Shown here piece by piece: positions 7,045-9,482 of a stretch of 9,482 nt of DNA. The position numbers were made by a program, and so were the translations under genes. Each line of letters opens with the position of its first letter. Within the stretch, counting starts at the first letter, position 1. The stretch spans positions 1 to 9,482 of the forward strand of contig CAJUPF010000092.1 in NCBI GenBank assembly GCA_910588565.1, written 5' to 3'. The stretch comes from an uncultured Lachnospiraceae bacterium (GTDB taxonomy: Bacteria; Bacillota; Clostridia; Lachnospirales; Lachnospiraceae). The notes beneath the pieces are model-generated. The model did not search any database. It saw only the letters and a list, made by a program, of their open reading frames with translations, and was not told the DNA's origin.

Positions 7045-8346
7045 ATGAGCAGTAAAGTACAGAAAGCAATTGAAGATATCACATTCAGAAGCAAAAAATT
7101 TCCAGAAGAAGAGTTTCGGATAATTTGTGAAGAGAAAGAGTCTGCAATACCTTATCTGCGTGCGGCAATTGAAAAAGCGGTTTTAGAAAAAGACGATTTG
7201 GATGAGGATTACCAGCTGCATTTTTATGCAATATTTTTACTGGGACAATTTCAGGACAGGGAATGTTTTCCTCTGATTATGGAGCTGCTGTCTCTTCCGG
7301 AAGAAGTGGTGGATGAACTGCTTGGTGACGCTGTCACAACAGGAGTGCCGGATATTCTCTATAATACATACAATGGAGATTTGGAACTGTTGAAAAATTC
7401 CATTAAAAATCCGAATATTGATGATTTCGTAAGAAACGGAATGATTAAAGTTATGGGTCAGCTGTATCTGGATGGGGATTTGAAAAAGGAAGACTGGCAG
7501 AATTTTATCAGACAGATCGTATACGAAGAAGATGAAATTGGCGAATATATCTATATGGAACTGGCGACTGCGATCTGTTCCTGCCGTTTTGTGGAAATGC
7601 TGCCGGAAATCAGACATTTGTATAAGGACAACCGGATAGATGCGTCTACGATAGGAACCTATGAAGATTGTGTGGACATGATGTTTGACTATCGTGATTC
7701 TGATGGCTGTAAAACACCGATTTATGCTGCGGATATGCTGCGGGGATGGGCAATGTTTGAAAGTACGCCGCAGAAAAGAACGGACAAAATTGATATGGAA
7801 CAGCTATATCGGTCAGTAAAGGCAGAGTTTGACAGACAGGAGCCAAAAGTTAAAATCGGAAGAAACGATCCATGCCCATGCGGAAGCGGCAAAAAATATA
7901 AAAAATGCTGTCTGAACAAGCCCAGGTCGCAGGCAGATTTGATTGAAAGCGAACAAGAGCGGCAGAAATGGCTGAGAGACTATCCGGTTTCAGCAAGTAA
8001 GCGGGAAGAGGGCAGAATATATCTGGAAGATTTTTTCGATTCCGAAAGCATAGAGATAGATAAGCTGCTCTATCTTGCATTAAAATATCGGCCGCATCCT
8101 GTCTGGAAGCCGGAAGCGGAAGAAACGATAGAAAACAGGAAACGGGTTTATCTGAGCGAAGCTTTTTCCAGATTTGCAGAAAAAACCGGAAAAGAAAACA
8201 TAGGGACGTTTCAGCAATATAATGAAACATATGCGATTCATTACCAGTGCGAGGAATGGCTTCCGGCGCTTTTGGAACTGTTAAAAAATAAGGATAAGGA
8301 ATTATATAAAACGGTTTCTAATTATTGTAATAAAATGAAGGGGTAG
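7045..8346 (+). CDS. DUF1186 domain protein with a SEC-C zinc-binding motif
   Basis: The 433-residue protein has no signal peptide or membrane segment, so it should be cytoplasmic. The N-terminal 210 or so residues are helical and HEAT-like and match the DUF1186 pattern as I know it: AIPYLRAAIEKA (about 34-45), then LHFYAIFLLGQF, CFPLIMELLSLP, a DELLGDA segment and DILYNTYNGDLELLK. A SEC-C motif follows, GRNDPCPCGSGKKYKKCC, with zinc ligands C277, C279, C288 and C289, the same motif as at the SecA C-terminus. About 140 further residues are charged and helical and carry no fold I recognise. DUF1186 has no established biochemical role that I know of, and SEC-C only suggests zinc-dependent protein or ribosome contact. 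The start is set by AAAAGGAG. It appears monocistronic: an own promoter is likely upstream, and the next clear gene, 190 bases on, has its own. Confidence 0.85.
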   Translation: MSSKVQKAIEDITFRSKKFPEEEFRIICEEKESAIPYLRAAIEKAVLEKDDLDEDYQLHFYAIFLLGQFQDRECFPLIMELLSLPEEVVDELLGDAVTTGVPDILYNTYNGDLELLKNSIKNPNIDDFVRNGMIKVMGQLYLDGDLKKEDWQNFIRQIVYEEDEIGEYIYMELATAICSCRFVEMLPEIRHLYKDNRIDASTIGTYEDCVDMMFDYRDSDGCKTPIYAADMLRGWAMFESTPQKRTDKIDMEQLYRSVKAEFDRQEPKVKIGRNDPCPCGSGKKYKKCCLNKPRSQADLIESEQERQKWLRDYPVSASKREEGRIYLEDFFDSESIEIDKLLYLALKYRPHPVWKPEAEETIENRKRVYLSEAFSRFAEKTGKENIGTFQQYNETYAIHYQCEEWLPALLELLKNKDKELYKTVSNYCNKMKG

Positions 8347-8478
8347 GAAAGTGAAAAGGAAAGCTTCTTTGCCGGAAATAATAGAGGTTTGTGGAATACA
8401 GGAAAGGGTAAAAGAAGAAATATAGGAATAGAAAATGGACCAAATGCCACCGAAATCCTGCTAATCAGCACATCACCC

Positions 8479-8506
8479 TTGTTTTTGGAGATGATGTTGC
8501 TATAAT
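8479..8506 (+). promoter_or_regulatory. Extended -10 promoter of the LytTR regulator gene
   Basis: TTGTTT (8479-8484), a 16-base spacer ending in TGC, and a consensus TATAAT (8501-8506) form a good sigma-A promoter with a TGn extension. Transcription should begin near 8513, leaving a leader of about 23 bases. The GGGGTAGAGG stretch (8524-8533) just before the ATG at 8536 serves as a rather close, imperfect ribosome site. No LytTR direct-repeat operator is evident here. Confidence 0.7.
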
Positions 8507-8535
8507 AAAAGCAAAAGACATGCGGGGTAGAGGCT

Positions 8536-9294
8536 ATGAAACAATTTCGGCTGGCAATATGTGATGATGAGACGTTTTTTATAGAAGATATCAGACAGTA
8601 TTTAAAAGCATATGAAAGTGAGTCCGGCTATGAGATTATCACAACGGCATACTCTTCCGGTTCAGATCTTATAAATGCTATAAAAAGTGGAGAGCCGGAA
8701 TATGATTTTTATTTTCTGGATGTGGAAATGCCGGAAATGAAGGGTACAGATGTGGCAAAACATATCCGCAGATTTTGTCCGCAGGCGGTGATATGTTTTA
8801 TTACATCATTTGAAGAATATGCGTATGAGGCTTACCAGTCACAAGCGCTTGGTTATCTGAAAAAACCGGTATCATACGTGGACTTAAAGCATATGATGAA
8901 CCGCTGTACCCTTCAGGTACAGTATTTGAAAGATGCAAAAGAGGCGCAGCAGCAGTACCTGGAAGTAAAGACGGGCCGCGGAAGCAAGGTTATCCGAATT
9001 GATGATATTCTTTATATTGAAAAAAGACGGAATCAGTGTGTTTTTCATCTCGAAGACGGAGAATTTGTATGTTATAATACATTATCTAATATTTATAAAC
9101 AGTTAGATAAAACGATCTTTTTTTATGTACACCAAGGGTATATTGTCAGTTTCCCACAGGTGCGCGAGGTAAAATCCAATGTGGTTTGTCTGGGAAAAGA
9201 TCGTGAAATTCCCCTCAGCCGTAAATACCAGCCGAAAATTCATAATATGTATATGGAAAAAATTCGGGCGCTCTGCCAGGAGCACAGCATTTAA
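8536..9294 (+). CDS. LytTR-family response regulator (AgrA/ComE type)
   Basis: A 252-residue two-component regulator. The receiver domain (about 4-122) has the acidic pair D10/D11, the phosphoacceptor D62 in FLDVEMPEMKG, T90/S91 in FITSFEEYAYEAY and K110-P111 in LGYLKKPV, so all catalytic positions are intact. The LytTR DNA-binding domain (about 140-245) runs from YLEVKTGRGSKVIRIDDILYIE through FFYVHQGYIVSF to REIPLSRKY. Where many relatives have an Asn after YIV (YIVN), this one has Ser. Such regulators are usually encoded next to a GHKL sensor kinase and control peptide signalling, bacteriocins or surface functions. None follows in the 188 bases left and none precedes, so it is an orphan within the window. 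Its targets are unknown; possible half-sites are at 6804 and 9316. Confidence 0.93.
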   Translation: MKQFRLAICDDETFFIEDIRQYLKAYESESGYEIITTAYSSGSDLINAIKSGEPEYDFYFLDVEMPEMKGTDVAKHIRRFCPQAVICFITSFEEYAYEAYQSQALGYLKKPVSYVDLKHMMNRCTLQVQYLKDAKEAQQQYLEVKTGRGSKVIRIDDILYIEKRRNQCVFHLEDGEFVCYNTLSNIYKQLDKTIFFYVHQGYIVSFPQVREVKSNVVCLGKDREIPLSRKYQPKIHNMYMEKIRALCQEHSI

Positions 9295-9312
9295 ACAAAA
9301 TTTAGAGACAGA

Positions 9313-9330
9313 GTAGCAGTTCAGCCTGCA
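9313..9330 (+). repeat. 18-base dispersed repeat, copy 2
   Basis: GTAGCAGTTCAGCCTGCA matches 6801-6818 at 17 of 18 bases. The LytTR-like 9-mer here is GCAGTTCAG (8 of 9 positions). It lies 19 bases after the regulator's stop codon. A third partial match, ACAGTTC, is at 9452-9458. Confidence 0.6.
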
Positions 9331-9482
9331 ATTTCAGCAGCTTAAGGCCTTTGTTGTCAGATTACAGGGGGAGTGGCGAAGCGTCCGTCAGGGAGAGGCC
9401 GGGGCAGAGGGGATTTATTTTGTTCCGATGCTCAGGATTAAGTGTTTCTAAACAGTTCCCGTAGTGTGTGTTCCGGGAGCCA
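9331..9482. other. Window end without a recognised gene
   Basis: A frame open from 9317 to a TAA at 9449-9451 has no start codon or ribosome site and no recognisable motif, so I do not call it a gene. The last 30 bases contain TCCCG and CGGGA (near 9457-9478) that could pair across about 11 bases, perhaps a hairpin continuing past the window. No kinase gene start is seen. Confidence 0.5.

Noticed and set aside
8351..8425. 24-codon frame starting GTG, with GGGGTAGGAAA before it, just after the DUF1186 gene
   Set aside because: It is very short, has no recognised similarity, and does not look like a leader peptide for the next gene, which has its own promoter at 8479-8506.
8459..8486. TGCT-aatc-AGCA hairpin followed by T-rich sequence as a terminator of the DUF1186 gene
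   Set aside because: The stem is only 4 bp and the T-rich stretch begins about 9 bases later and overlaps the promoter, so it is unlikely to terminate.

Overview
The window looks like chromosomal sequence from an anaerobic, spore-forming Firmicute, most probably a gut Lachnospiraceae. The base composition is moderately AT-rich and the Shine-Dalgarno sites are strong (AAAGGAGG, AAAAGGAG). There is a remnant of a spore-maturation gene, a very large secreted protein with the FN3 plus Big2 tail common in this family, a DUF1186/SEC-C protein and a LytTR response regulator. All genes are on the + strand.

Bases 1-689 are decayed sequence. They hold the C-terminal part of a SpmA-like protein that has lost its N-terminal half at a junction near base 50, followed by a short open stretch that may be a relic of a PPK2-type polyphosphate kinase. 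A GTGTCA/TGACAC inverted repeat at the junction suggests the edge of a mobile element lying mostly outside the window.

Bases 690-6622 are best read as one gene for a secreted protein of about 1,977 residues, broken by a frameshift at an A6 tract (3685-3690). In order it has a signal peptide, two ricin-type trefoils, a bacterial repeat module, a sialidase-fold (GH93-like) propeller, another repeat module, a trefoil cut by the frameshift, two repeat modules, a fourth trefoil, three tandem repeat modules, a helical linker, FN3 and Big2. The likely role is binding and cleaving a complex glycan at the cell surface; the substrate is unknown. As the sequence stands, a 1,020-residue secreted form would keep the catalytic domain but lose the C-terminal half. 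A strong intrinsic terminator (6692-6737) closes the gene.

Bases 6738-7044 are non-coding and AT-rich, with a possible promoter and one LytTR-type 9-mer. Bases 7045-8346 encode a DUF1186 protein with a SEC-C zinc motif. Bases 8536-9294 encode an AgrA/ComE-type LytTR response regulator behind a good extended -10 promoter, with no sensor kinase visible. The tail (9295-9482) repeats an 18-base element from the upstream intergenic region. The most notable points are the frameshifted glycosidase, its repeat structure, and the possible LytTR sites.
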